A stretch of 22,780 nucleotides of DNA, from contig CAKTMC010000023.1 in the NCBI GenBank assembly GCA_934573735.1, forward strand, positions 1 to 22,780. Reading direction: 5' to 3'. Source of the stretch: an uncultured Oscillospiraceae bacterium. GTDB lineage: Bacteria > Bacillota > Clostridia > Oscillospirales > Oscillospiraceae. This document shows, in pieces, positions 1 to 6,913 of this stretch. How positions within the stretch are numbered: the first letter of the stretch is position 1; every line of letters begins with the position of its first letter. The translations under genes were made by a program, and so were the position numbers. The notes below the pieces were generated by a model. The model saw only the letters and a program-made list of their open reading frames with translations. It had not been told where the DNA came from and did no database searches.

Positions 1-378
1 GAATTCGGCGTAAGTATTAACGAACTTATAAGCGGCGAACGGCTTTGGGCGGAGGACTTTAAGAAAGCCGCCGACGATAACCTTGTTACGGCGCTGAACA
101 ACAGCACCTTTACGCTGAAAGAAAAGATAGTATTTTTTAAGAAGAAATGGCTGCACGAACATATTTCAACTATCGTCCTGTGCGTTGTAGCGTGGATAGG
201 TATTATAATATGGACTGCGCTGAAATTACGAGGCAGCGACTCTTATGCGCTTTTGGGTGCAATAGGCAGTATGCTTGCTATACTTTTCTATGTGGTACTG
301 TATAACCGTATGATGGTATATGTGGAGAACCACGCATATCGGGCAACGCCAGACAAGGAAACCGAAACGAAAAACTAA
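1..378 (+). CDS. C-terminal part of membrane-anchored XRE-family regulator (5' truncated by window)
   Basis: The reading frame is open from base 1 and ends with TAA at 376-378, giving 125 residues without a start. The first residues (EFGVSINELISGERL) match the usual end of the helix-turn-helix domain of XRE/Cro-type regulators in Firmicutes, where 'GVSVNELLSGERL' follows the last HTH helix. After a charged linker come two hydrophobic segments, about residues 55-74 and 82-101, then a short polar tail. It is therefore probably a DNA-binding protein tethered to the membrane by two spans, a common design in clostridial accessory DNA. Its target is unknown. The DNA-binding domain lies outside the window. 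It is separated by about 75 nt from the promoter of the next operon, so it is not clearly co-transcribed with it. Confidence 0.7.
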   Translation, partial: EFGVSINELISGERLWAEDFKKAADDNLVTALNNSTFTLKEKIVFFKKKWLHEHISTIVLCVVAWIGIIIWTALKLRGSDSYALLGAIGSMLAILFYVVLYNRMMVYVENHAYRATPDKETETKN

Positions 379-453
379 CCTTGATAAATCCAAAGTAGTT
401 GAATGCTGTCTGAGTATTGGCAGCAAAGAGTTTGTGAACTTTTTGTTTTCCTC

Positions 454-513
454 TTGACAAAACGGGTCTACAAGTGTTAGACTATAAGTAAAGATCTAAT
501 GCTTGTAGACCCG
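454..513 (+). promoter_or_regulatory. Promoter and double operator of the blaI-like/M56 operon
   Basis: A consensus -35 box TTGACA (454-459) is followed after 18 bp by TAGACT (478-483) with an extended -10 TG at 475-476. An imperfect palindrome, GTCTACAAGTGTTAGAC (466-482), covers the spacer and -10 box. A second, inverted copy at 494-510 matches it at 14 of 17 positions. The outer arms CGGGTCTACAAG (463-474) and CTTGTAGACCCG (502-513) are perfect complements. The ACA...TGT core fits BlaI/MecI/CopY-type operators. Binding by the downstream repressor (autoregulation) is inferred from this layout. Confidence 0.75.
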
Positions 514-527
514 CAAGGAGGATTATA

Positions 528-890
528 ATGAAAAATTACAAACTTGGAGATATGGAACTGGAGTTTGCCAACTTAATTTGGGAGAATGAGCCTATTTCCT
601 CTGGAGGCTTGGTTCAGCTTTGTGAGCAGAAATTCTCTTGGAAGAAATCCACCACATATACGATGCTGAAGCGTCTTTGTGATAAGGGCATTTTTCAAAA
701 CAATTCGGGCAATGTCGTTTCTGTCCTTTCAAAGCAGGAGTGGTTTACGAAGCAAAGTGAGGGCTTCGTGGAAGAAACATTCAACGGTTCTCTGCCACAA
801 TTCTTAGTGGCGTTTACCCGCCGCAAAAAGCTCTCAAAGCAGGAAATCGCTGAGATACAGAAAATCATCGACCAAAATGCAGAGGAATGA
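528..890 (+). CDS. BlaI/MecI/CopY-family transcriptional repressor
   Basis: This is a 120-residue protein, the normal size for the family. It starts at ATG 528 behind AAGGAGG at 515-521. Residues about 6-68 form the winged helix-turn-helix (LGDMELEFANLIWE, then KKSTTYTMLKRLCDKG, the recognition-helix region and wing). The C-terminal part would be the dimerisation helices. In staphylococcal BlaI the partner protease cuts at an Asn-Phe bond; the comparable place here reads LVAF (A95-F96), so cleavage is possible but the site differs. It overlaps the next gene by 4 nt (ATGA), which implies translational coupling with its membrane partner. It most likely represses its own operon through the two upstream palindromes. 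No beta-lactamase gene is nearby, so the induced genes may be only this operon and the element genes downstream. Confidence 0.9.
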   Translation: MKNYKLGDMELEFANLIWENEPISSGGLVQLCEQKFSWKKSTTYTMLKRLCDKGIFQNNSGNVVSVLSKQEWFTKQSEGFVEETFNGSLPQFLVAFTRRKKLSKQEIAEIQKIIDQNAEE

Positions 891-2200
891 CTATGAGCGA
901 CAAAGTATTTCTCGATATTGTAAATATGAGTATTACGGGCAGCTTCGCCATCTTAATTATTATACTGGCACGGCTGCTGCTGAAAAAAGCTCCAAAGGTT
1001 TTCTCCTACGCATTGTGGTTTGTTGCCTTTTTCCGCCTGCTTGTTCCCGTTTCCTTTGAAAGCGTTTTGAGCATATTGCCGTTCAACACAACACCGCTGT
1101 CTACGGATATGCTTTATATTGAAACCCCTTATGTGGAAACGGGTATAAAAGCAATAGACAGCGTAATCAACCCTGTTGTAGCAACTGAGGTTTTCGGTTC
1201 TAACGCAAATGTATATCAGATATTTACCTTTTGGGGGAAGATTATATGGTTCATCGGCGTTTGTGCGTTTTGCCTGTATAGCATACGCTCATATTCCAAA
1301 CTCAAAAAGAAATTACAGAGTGCCGTCCTTCTTCGGGATAATATTTATATTTCGCAAGTAGTCGGCACGCCCTTTGCGCTTGGATTGCGAAATCCAAAAA
1401 TATACTTGCCGAGCAATTTGGCTGACGCACAGGAATATGTAATTGCCCACGAACAGACGCATCTCGCTCGGCGTGATAACCTTGCGAAGATATTAGGATA
1501 TGTTGTTCTTATCCTGCATTGGTTTAACCCTCTTGTGTGGCTTGCGTTCAAGCTGTTCGTTACCGATATGGAAATGTCCTGCGATGAAAGCGTAATCAGA
1601 AATTCAAAGGAGGATATTCGCAAAGAATACAGCCGGTCGCTTTTAGAGCTTTCTATTGATAAAAGCACACTTGGCGTACCGATGGCGTTTGCCGAGGGAA
1701 ATCCCAAAGAAAGGATAAAGAATGTTATGAAATCAAACACGAAAAAAATAATTGGATTTGCAGGTTTAGGGGCGGTAATTTTAATTGTGGTCATTGCAAT
1801 ATGCCTTATTCCTAACCGTCCGCAGTATGCGACGGCAAAGCAAACTATTACTGAAATCAACGCAATTGCAACTCCGTCTGCAACGCACGCCGAAATTAAA
1901 ACTGCCGACGGGAACAAAACCATTACAGACAGCGCATATTTCAATGAACTGTTGACCTTTGTTGAAGGTATTGAGATCAACACGAAAGAAGTTAAGAGAG
2001 GCTCTTGGATTGACAGCGAGGAAAATAACAAGATTACATTTTACCGAGCAGACAATTCTATGGACTCCATAATCAGTTTCACTTCCGATTATTCTAAGAT
2101 TTGGATTGAAACAAGCGCAACGATTTCTTTCACATATAGTGTCAAAGACCCAGCAGAAGTGCAAAAGGGACTTGCAGCTTTCCTTGGCAACAATAGCTAA
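887..2200 (+). CDS. M56-family (BlaR1/MecR1-like) membrane metallopeptidase
   Basis: This is a 437-residue protein encoded directly after the BlaI-like repressor with a 4-nt overlap; a second possible ATG lies at 893. Several hydrophobic segments occupy the first half (about residues 15-33, 38-60 and 110-130). The zinc protease motif HEQTH is at H188-H192 within IAHEQTHLARRDN, and a CDESVI motif follows, as in BlaR1. Another membrane span (about 288-308) leads to an outer domain of about 130 residues. That domain does not resemble the penicillin-binding sensor of true BlaR1: no SxxK or KTG motif is evident. Known family role: sense a signal outside the cell and cleave the BlaI partner. What this one senses cannot be told from sequence. 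It forms a two-gene regulatory operon with the preceding gene. Confidence 0.88.
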   Translation: MTMSDKVFLDIVNMSITGSFAILIIILARLLLKKAPKVFSYALWFVAFFRLLVPVSFESVLSILPFNTTPLSTDMLYIETPYVETGIKAIDSVINPVVATEVFGSNANVYQIFTFWGKIIWFIGVCAFCLYSIRSYSKLKKKLQSAVLLRDNIYISQVVGTPFALGLRNPKIYLPSNLADAQEYVIAHEQTHLARRDNLAKILGYVVLILHWFNPLVWLAFKLFVTDMEMSCDESVIRNSKEDIRKEYSRSLLELSIDKSTLGVPMAFAEGNPKERIKNVMKSNTKKIIGFAGLGAVILIVVIAICLIPNRPQYATAKQTITEINAIATPSATHAEIKTADGNKTITDSAYFNELLTFVEGIEINTKEVKRGSWIDSEENNKITFYRADNSMDSIISFTSDYSKIWIETSATISFTYSVKDPAEVQKGLAAFLGNNS

Positions 2201-2238
2201 GGCAATCTTGCGTTTGTGACTCGGAGGAAATATGCCTA

Positions 2239-2427
2239 ATGCAAAAAGAAAAATTTATACTATGCCCCGTCTGCGGCAACAAAACAAGAGTACAGATACG
2301 GGAGGATACAGAGCTAAAGAATTTTCCCCTGTTCTGTCCCAAGTGCCATAAGCAGACCTTGATAAATGCAAAGCAACTGAATATCACAACAGCAGAAGTG
2401 CCAGACGCTAAGACGCAGAGCCGATGA
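2239..2427 (+). CDS. Cysteine-rich KTR-type small zinc-ribbon protein
   Basis: This is a 62-residue protein with two CxxC knuckles, C9-PV-C12 and C33-PK-C36, which should bind one zinc ion. The sequence GNKTR just after the first knuckle and the C-terminal PDAKTQSR are hallmarks of the 'Cys-rich KTR' family, often seen in clostridial conjugative and integrative elements. Its molecular role is unknown. The start is ATG 2239, 11 nt after GGAGG (2223-2227). An ATG at 2232 is closer to the ribosome site but opens a different frame of only 28 codons with no family resemblance. The stop codon lies inside the left arm of the terminator hairpin that follows. It is probably the last gene of the operon begun by the BlaI-like gene, since only 38 nt separate it from the M56 gene and no promoter is visible. 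Confidence 0.8.
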   Translation: MQKEKFILCPVCGNKTRVQIREDTELKNFPLFCPKCHKQTLINAKQLNITTAEVPDAKTQSR

Positions 2428-2467
2428 ACCTGTGAGATACCTCACAGCTCGTCGGCTCTGTTTTTAT
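2416..2467 (+). terminator. Long intrinsic terminator after the KTR gene
   Basis: A long hairpin has outer arms CAGAGCCGATGA and TCGTCGGCTCTG (one G-T pair) and inner arms CTGTGAG and CTCACAG around the loop ATAC. TTTTT follows at 2461-2465. It overlaps the last codons of the KTR gene and closes that operon. Confidence 0.85.
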
Positions 2468-2885
2468 GTTCTATATAAAGACATCACCCCGCCAAATAAA
2501 AAAAACGAGGTTTTGACGGGGTCTAAAAACACGCCCATATCCCTCAAATCCGAGTTTTTGGATTGGGGGGATTTTTTTATGCGTTGGACTCGGCGTTTGG
2601 CAGCTCTGCCCGTCAGAAGCCATCAATTTGATTCGCCTGTTTAACGAATCGTCTACCCGGTGAACCGTCAAAAAAAGTCTGTTTTCGTCATCGGGATATT
2701 ACGGCTCGAATACTGAACTGGCAGACCATTATAAATATGAATTAAACGCACTTGCTTTGCGGCTTCCGCCGCTTTGCAGGTGCGTTTTGCTATATCTGCG
2801 CTTTTTGTGTGGCAGCGTTGGCTGTCGTGGCCCTCCGGTTGATCATTTTGCAATTTTTCAAAACGATCGATTGGAGGAAATACAA
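2468..2885 (+). other. Hairpin-rich non-coding leader upstream of the sigma-like gene
   Basis: No convincing protein is encoded in this gap. Two structures stand out. The first, at about 2539-2579, is terminator-like: ATCCC and AAATCC pair around GAGTTTTT with GGATT and GGGAT, followed by seven T. The second is a 12-bp hairpin with one wobble pair between 2744-2755 (AAACGCACTTGC) and 2776-2787, with an inner GGC-TTCC-GCC stem and TTTT at its end. Together they suggest that sigma-gene expression is controlled in the leader, but the promoter was not identified. Confidence 0.45.
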
Positions 2886-3401
2886 ATGGCAGAAGAAAAG
2901 TATGCCAAAGCAAAATGCTTTATTCTCTCGCCCGAGGGTTACCAAGAAATCTCGTACTTGGAGCTGTGCCGCAGGCGGGATATGGAACCGGATTATCAAG
3001 ACCGGAAATTTATCCCCTTGCATGGGATGCTGATGGAGGTAACGCCGGAGCAATATGCGGAATTCTACCGGATCCAAAACCGGCAGAGGTACATGGATCG
3101 GCGTTCTGCAGATAACGGCGATATTTCTGTGGATATGCTCACCACCGACGAATTCAACGGAGCCGACATCCTTGTGGATCCCGGAGAGTCCATCGATGAA
3201 TTGGTTATCCATAAAATGCAGACAGACAAGCTGATCGACTGCCTCTCTCTGCTGGAACAGGCAGAACAGCTCCTGATCCGTGATTTGTTCTATAACGGGC
3301 TGACGGAGCGGGATGCCGCCCAAAAGTATGGCGTTTCGCAAGTTGCGATTCACAAGCGAAAGCTGCGCATTCTGAAAAAACTTAAAAATATGATGACCTG
3401 A
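2886..3401 (+). CDS. Small sigma-70-like factor (region 4 HTH) of the mobile element
   Basis: The start is ATG 2886 behind TTGGAGG (about 2870-2876), giving 171 residues. The frame remains open further 5', back to ATG 2757, but that part runs through the leader hairpin and is not protein-like. The C-terminal third carries a sigma region-4-type helix-turn-helix: LLEQAEQLLIRDLFYNGLTE, then RDAAQKYGVSQVAIHKRKLR and ILKKLKN. The N-terminal half is charged and shows no clear region 2, so promoter melting by this protein alone is doubtful. Related sigma-70-like proteins often lie next to recombinase cassettes in clostridial elements. Inference: it turns on element genes, perhaps the downstream leader and recombinase operon. 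Its own terminator follows at once. Confidence 0.75.
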   Translation: MAEEKYAKAKCFILSPEGYQEISYLELCRRRDMEPDYQDRKFIPLHGMLMEVTPEQYAEFYRIQNRQRYMDRRSADNGDISVDMLTTDEFNGADILVDPGESIDELVIHKMQTDKLIDCLSLLEQAEQLLIRDLFYNGLTERDAAQKYGVSQVAIHKRKLRILKKLKNMMT

Positions 3402-3412
3402 CCGGTTATCAG

Positions 3413-3450
3413 GCCCCTCACTTTTTGCCATGGAAAGTGAGGGGCTTTCT
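3413..3450 (+). terminator. Intrinsic terminator after the sigma-like gene
   Basis: A perfect 12-bp stem is formed by GCCCCTCACTTT (3413-3424) and AAAGTGAGGGGC (3434-3445), followed by TTTCT. It ends the sigma-like gene's transcript and separates it from the structured region. Confidence 0.88.
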
Positions 3451-3461
3451 ATATGCCTCTG

Positions 3462-3855
3462 TTGTTCTTTGAAAATTGAATCATCCGTCAGCAAATACTT
3501 TCCGCCTGCTGTCCCCGCAAGGGATGAGCGGCCCGCTCCTTTTGAGAGCGGATAGTGCGGCAGCACCGCATGAAATACGCCATGACCGGCTGCGGAAAGA
3601 CAACACCCCGTCCAGTCAAAAGTCGAGCGTTGAAGCGGTGCCATGCGCCGTGAGCCGTCGCAACCAAAGAGGGCGGCCGGGTGAGATCCACGCGGAGGTG
3701 AAATTCCTGGGGAACCGATTCGCTATCGGTTGTTTGCATGATCGCCGTCTGACCACGGGTGCGAGGCAAATATGGTCGCAAAACGCAAAACGATCAAACC
3801 GGCCCAAGGGCATGACACCCACCCTTTGCGGTTGTTCATGCCTTTGGGCTTTTAC
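3462..3855 (+). ncRNA. Candidate structured leader RNA or ncRNA ending in a terminator
   Basis: About 400 nt lie between two intrinsic terminators. At the start, TTGTTCTTTGAAAATTGAA (3462-3480) resembles the boxA antitermination signal of Firmicute rRNA leaders. Perfect local hairpins follow: CCGCTC/GAGCGG (3533-3538 and 3546-3551), TGCGG/CCGCA (3556-3560 and 3566-3570), and AACCGAT/ATCGGTT (3713-3719 and 3725-3731). Longer pairings include CATCC/GGATG (3482 and 3522) and GACCA/TGGTC (3751 and 3773). A frame in phase with mazF is open throughout, but its translation resembles no protein. A promoter is uncertain (TTGAAA at 3469 with a weak AAATAC at 3493). It may be a stand-alone RNA or the regulated leader of the mazF-recombinase operon. 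Confidence 0.5.
3802..3853 (+). terminator. Strong intrinsic terminator directly upstream of mazF-like gene
   Basis: A 14-bp stem is formed by GCCCAAGGGCATGA (3802-3815) and TCATGCCTTTGGGC (3836-3849) with one G-T pair, followed by TTTTACTT. Only 27 nt remain before the mazF start, too little for a separate promoter plus ribosome site. Transcription of the recombinase operon therefore probably reads through this terminator. Confidence 0.85.
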
Positions 3856-3880
3856 TTACACCATACGGAGGTATACAGAG

Positions 3881-4237
3881 ATGAAAACAGTTTATCGCGG
3901 CGAAGTCTACTACGCAGAGCTTTCTCCCGTCATTGGCAGCGAGCAGGGCGGCATCCGTCCCGTCCTTATTTTACAGAACAACACCGGCAATCGTCACAGC
4001 CCCACTACGATCATTGCGCCCATCACCTCGGTGCAGAAGAAAAGCTCTCTGCCCACACACATCATCATTGATTACGATTTCCTCGAAAGTGTGTCCGTCG
4101 TCCTGCTGGAGCAGATCCGCACGATCGACAAGGAGCGGCTTTCCGATTGCCTTGGCAAAATCTCCGTGCAGGATATGCAGCGGGTAGAGGCAGCCATGGC
4201 GGTAAGCCTTGGAATGAGGTGGCGGTATGACAGATAA
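3881..4237 (+). CDS. MazF/PemK-family toxin-like endoribonuclease, no adjacent antitoxin
   Basis: This is a 118-residue protein, the normal MazF/EndoA size, starting at ATG 3881 behind CGGAGG (3866-3871). It reads much like Bacillus EndoA: RGEVYYAELSPVIGSEQGG, then IRPVLILQNNTGNRHSPTT, IAPITS and VLLEQIRTIDKERL. The residues used in catalysis by EndoA have counterparts: Arg in GGIRP, Thr in APITS and Gln in EQIRT. Family role: cuts single-stranded mRNA at short motifs. A MazE-type antitoxin would be expected just upstream, but that space holds only non-coding structure. It may instead act as a regulator inside the element, or be restrained by a distant or RNA antitoxin. The next small ORF overlaps its 3' end by 11 nt, so it is the first gene of the recombinase operon. 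Confidence 0.88.
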   Translation: MKTVYRGEVYYAELSPVIGSEQGGIRPVLILQNNTGNRHSPTTIIAPITSVQKKSSLPTHIIIDYDFLESVSVVLLEQIRTIDKERLSDCLGKISVQDMQRVEAAMAVSLGMRWRYDR

Positions 4238-4382
4238 GAGCTGCGCCGCACTCGCTTATGGGCTGAATCTGCTCCGCCTGCTGCGCTCCATGGCGCTGAT
4301 TTCAGAGGTGGAATACCAACGCATTTTCCGCTTGCAGGTTGAGCATTATGACCCGCAAAAAAAGTTATGTCTGGTTCCTTAA
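4227..4382 (+). CDS. 51-residue SHOCT-like small protein
   Basis: This short ORF starts at ATG 4227, inside the 3' end of the MazF-like gene (11-nt overlap), after GGTGGCGGT, a weak ribosome site. The product begins MTDKSCAALAYGLNLLRLL and continues RSMALISEVEYQRIFRLQ, ending in LCLVP. The pattern 'LLRSMALISEVEYQRI' resembles the SHOCT-type short helical motif (a leucine-rich helix, then 'I(S/T)xxEYxxI'), found at the ends of many proteins and in small ORFs beside recombinases. Its function is unknown. Tight overlap with both neighbours supports it as a real, co-translated gene. Confidence 0.65.
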   Translation: MTDKSCAALAYGLNLLRLLRSMALISEVEYQRIFRLQVEHYDPQKKLCLVP

Positions 4383-4494
4383 TTCTCGCCATTCTCGCTG
4401 GATGTATGCAAACTCATGTGGTATCCTTCGTGTTGCCGCAGAGGAAAGCGGCTATCACAAAGCGGAGCGATCCGCAGAAAGAAGATCAGCATGA
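4348..4494 (+). CDS. Possible 48-residue basic protein coupled to recombinase 1
   Basis: An ORF from ATG 4348 to TGA 4494 overlaps the end of the previous small gene by 35 nt. It joins the first recombinase by an ATGA overlap at 4491-4494, a layout typical of translational coupling. The product (MTRKKSYVWFLNSRHSRW..., ending in ERSAERRSA) is rich in Arg, Lys and Ser. No family is recognised. It could be a real small DNA-binding or regulatory protein, or only a leader ORF that brings ribosomes to the recombinase start, which has no good ribosome site of its own. Confidence 0.45.
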   Translation: MTRKKSYVWFLNSRHSRWMYANSCGILRVAAEESGYHKAERSAERRSA

Positions 4495-6026
4495 GAAAAA
4501 CCGTTACCGAATTGGCGATGCCGGAGCAAAGCCGACGCCTTATCCGACTGGCACCCTATACGCGGGTATCCAGCGGATCTGACGATCAGCTTCATTCCTT
4601 CGCCGCTCAAGTCAAGTATTATACGGAGTATGCGGCGGCCCATCCGGAATACGAGCTGGTGGACATTTACGCAGATGAAGCGGTCACCGGCACACGAATG
4701 GACAAGCGGGATGATCTGAACCGCCTGCTTCGGGATTGCCGAAAAGGTAAAATCGATCGCATCATCACAAAGTCCGTCTCCCGCTTCGCCCGGAACACCA
4801 CGGAACTATTGACCATGGTGCGTGGACTGAAAGAGCTTGGAGTCAGCATCTACTTCGAGGAGCAAGGGATCGACACTGCAGCTATCGACCTTGAAATGAT
4901 ACTCACCTTCCCCGGCATGGCAGCGCAAAAGGAGTCGGAAACCATCTCCGAGAATATGCGCTGGAGCTATCAAAAGAGAATGGAATCCGGAGATTTCAAC
5001 TGCTGCAAGGCCGCCTATGGGTATGAGCTCATAGACGGTCAACTTTATATCAACGAGGCGGAGGCGGGGGTCATTCGCCGGATCTTCGACCTCTATCTGC
5101 AAGGCTGCGGGAAGCAGTCCATCGCCAACCAGCTCAATGCGGATGGCATTCCACGGAGATACGGCTACAAAACATGGCATCTCAATGCCATCCACTATAT
5201 CCTGAACAACGAACGGTATATGGGCGATGCGCTGCTCCAGAAGAACTACACCACGGAAACCCTGCCATTCCGCAAAAGAAGAAATCGCGGAGAAAAGCCG
5301 CAGTATTATGTGGAGAACAGTAACCCTGCCATTGTCAGCCGGGAAATCTTTCAAGCAGCGCAGGCCCTTCAACAGCGTAAAACTGCCGGGGGATCAGCCC
5401 CAAAGAATCGCTACCCGTTCAGCGGAGTGCTGAGATGCCCTGTCTGCGGCCACGCTTATCGCAGACAGGTGACCAACGGTACAGCCTTCTGGCTCTGCTC
5501 TTATAAGGCATCTGGACGCTCAGAATGCGCCAGTGATCGAGTGCCGGAGAACACGGTCAAGGATGCCTTTATGCGCATGAGCGGCAAGCTGGCAGACAAT
5601 CGGGAAGAACTGCTGGGCGATTTGATCCGACAGCTTGAAAAGCTGCAAAGCCGCACCAGCAGCAACGGTGAGCGCATCTACCAGCTCAACCGCCAAATCG
5701 CAGATGTAAATGCCCAGAACCTTGTCGTCGCACAGCTCCACAGCAGCGGCATCCTCAACAATGCCGAATACGCCGCCCAGTCTGGAGAGCTGAATCGGAA
5801 AGTCAGTGAGCTTCGGTCTGAGCGCCGCCGAATCCTAATGGAGGATGAGGATAACGAGGTCATCGAATCCCTGAGAGCGCTGGATGAGATCATGGCCGAC
5901 TATGCTCCAACCGGAGATTTTGACGAGGACCTGTTCGGGCAGATCGTTGAAAGCATCACAGTGGTCAGTAAAAATGCGCTCCGCTTCTGCCTTGCCGGTG
6001 GCCTTGCGCTGACCGAGCGTATCTGA
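4491..6026 (+). CDS. Large serine recombinase 1
   Basis: This is a 511-residue large serine recombinase. ATG 4491 is chosen because it forms an ATGA overlap with the preceding ORF; the longer open frame from 4416 has no support. The N-terminal resolvase domain shows YTRVSS with probable catalytic Ser27, the helix VTGTRMDKRDDLNRLL and the SVSRFARNTTELL block. The recombinase domain follows (AAYGYELIDG..., IRRIFDLYLQGCGKQSIANQ), then a zinc ribbon (CPVCGHAYRR paired with WLCSYKASGRSEC). A long helical, probably coiled-coil region (about residues 380-460) comes last. Family role: cuts and joins attachment sites of integrative elements through a 2-bp staggered exchange. It is first of three recombinase genes, and an 11-nt gap leads to the next. 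Confidence 0.92.
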   Translation: MRKTVTELAMPEQSRRLIRLAPYTRVSSGSDDQLHSFAAQVKYYTEYAAAHPEYELVDIYADEAVTGTRMDKRDDLNRLLRDCRKGKIDRIITKSVSRFARNTTELLTMVRGLKELGVSIYFEEQGIDTAAIDLEMILTFPGMAAQKESETISENMRWSYQKRMESGDFNCCKAAYGYELIDGQLYINEAEAGVIRRIFDLYLQGCGKQSIANQLNADGIPRRYGYKTWHLNAIHYILNNERYMGDALLQKNYTTETLPFRKRRNRGEKPQYYVENSNPAIVSREIFQAAQALQQRKTAGGSAPKNRYPFSGVLRCPVCGHAYRRQVTNGTAFWLCSYKASGRSECASDRVPENTVKDAFMRMSGKLADNREELLGDLIRQLEKLQSRTSSNGERIYQLNRQIADVNAQNLVVAQLHSSGILNNAEYAAQSGELNRKVSELRSERRRILMEDEDNEVIESLRALDEIMADYAPTGDFDEDLFGQIVESITVVSKNALRFCLAGGLALTERI

Positions 6027-6037
6027 GGGGGCTGGAC

Positions 6038-6913
6038 ATGAAGAAACGAAACATCCCCTTCGGCTACCAGTGGGAAAATGGAATCATTACAGCGCATCCG
6101 GCTGAAAGTAAAATCGTGATCGAAATTTTTGCGGCCTATATCGCCGGGCGATCCCTGCTGCAAATCGCAGAAGCACTGAACAAAAACAGCATTGAGTATC
6201 TGCCCGGCGTTATCGGCTGGAACAAAGCACGGCTCAAGCGCATGATCGAGGATGCCCGCTATCTCGGTACGGAATCTTTTCCGGCCATAGTCGAGCAAAC
6301 CGCCTTTGACAAGGCGCAGGCAATCAAATTCGACCGGAACACGCAAAAGGATATCGACCGCATGGCAAAGATTCGGACGCTTCCGGTCCCGGTATGCTGC
6401 GAAGCCTGCGGGGTACCGTTGCGCCGTCTCCATGACAGCCGTACCTCCCATCAGGAAAAGTGGGTATGCCAAAGCTGTGGTACGGCCATCAAGATCACAG
6501 ATACCGATCTGCTGAGTGCCATCACCGATCGGCTGAACGAGCTAATTGCCGACCCGGAGCAGGTCCATTACACCCCGGCAGTCAGCGAGCCGCCCTTGGA
6601 GCTTCTGCGTCTGAAGAACGAGATCGGCAGGATGCTGGACGGTACGATGATCGATAAAGAGCTGCTGAAAAACAAAATATTTGAATACGCTTCTCGGCAA
6701 TATGATGAGTTGGATGTGGGCGAGCGTATTACCATGGAGATGAGCGCGGCTCTGTTTGATACGGGGCTGCTCTCCTCCTATTCGACGGAGCTGGTAAAAG
6801 CCATTGTTACCGCCATCACCCTTCACGCAGATAAAGGCGTGACCCTTACCCTGAAAAACGGCCAGCAGGTCAGAAAGGAGCGATCGGATGGAGCGCATGA
6901 ACACAGCGCCTAA
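6038..6913 (+). CDS. Recombinase-like protein 2 lacking the catalytic resolvase domain
   Basis: This is a 291-residue protein with AGGGGG upstream and a start at ATG 6038, 11 nt after recombinase 1. The first residues (MKKRNIPFGYQWENGI) already belong to the recombinase DNA-binding domain; the serine catalytic domain of about 140 residues is absent, and no upstream frame supplies it. Other parts are as in the family: VIEIFAAYIAGRSLLQIAEA, GWNKARLKRMIEDARYLG, and a zinc ribbon with CCEACG and WVCQSCG. A helical C-terminal section follows. It is clearly not a frameshifted remnant, because start, ribosome site and frame are intact. Inference: an accessory DNA-binding subunit that partners with recombinase 1 or 3, or sets recombination direction. 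It overlaps the next gene by 26 nt. Confidence 0.88.
   Translation: MKKRNIPFGYQWENGIITAHPAESKIVIEIFAAYIAGRSLLQIAEALNKNSIEYLPGVIGWNKARLKRMIEDARYLGTESFPAIVEQTAFDKAQAIKFDRNTQKDIDRMAKIRTLPVPVCCEACGVPLRRLHDSRTSHQEKWVCQSCGTAIKITDTDLLSAITDRLNELIADPEQVHYTPAVSEPPLELLRLKNEIGRMLDGTMIDKELLKNKIFEYASRQYDELDVGERITMEMSAALFDTGLLSSYSTELVKAIVTAITLHADKGVTLTLKNGQQVRKERSDGAHEHSA

Noticed and set aside
2757..2885. Longer N-terminus for the sigma-like protein
   Set aside because: This part lies within a leader hairpin, has no ribosome site, and its Cys-rich translation is not sigma-like; ATG 2886 has a good site.
3476..3880. In-frame upstream extension of the mazF-like gene as a fusion or antitoxin
   Set aside because: The frame is open but the translation is low-quality (no family resemblance), crosses a strong terminator and several hairpins, and the proper MazF start has its own ribosome site at 3866-3871.
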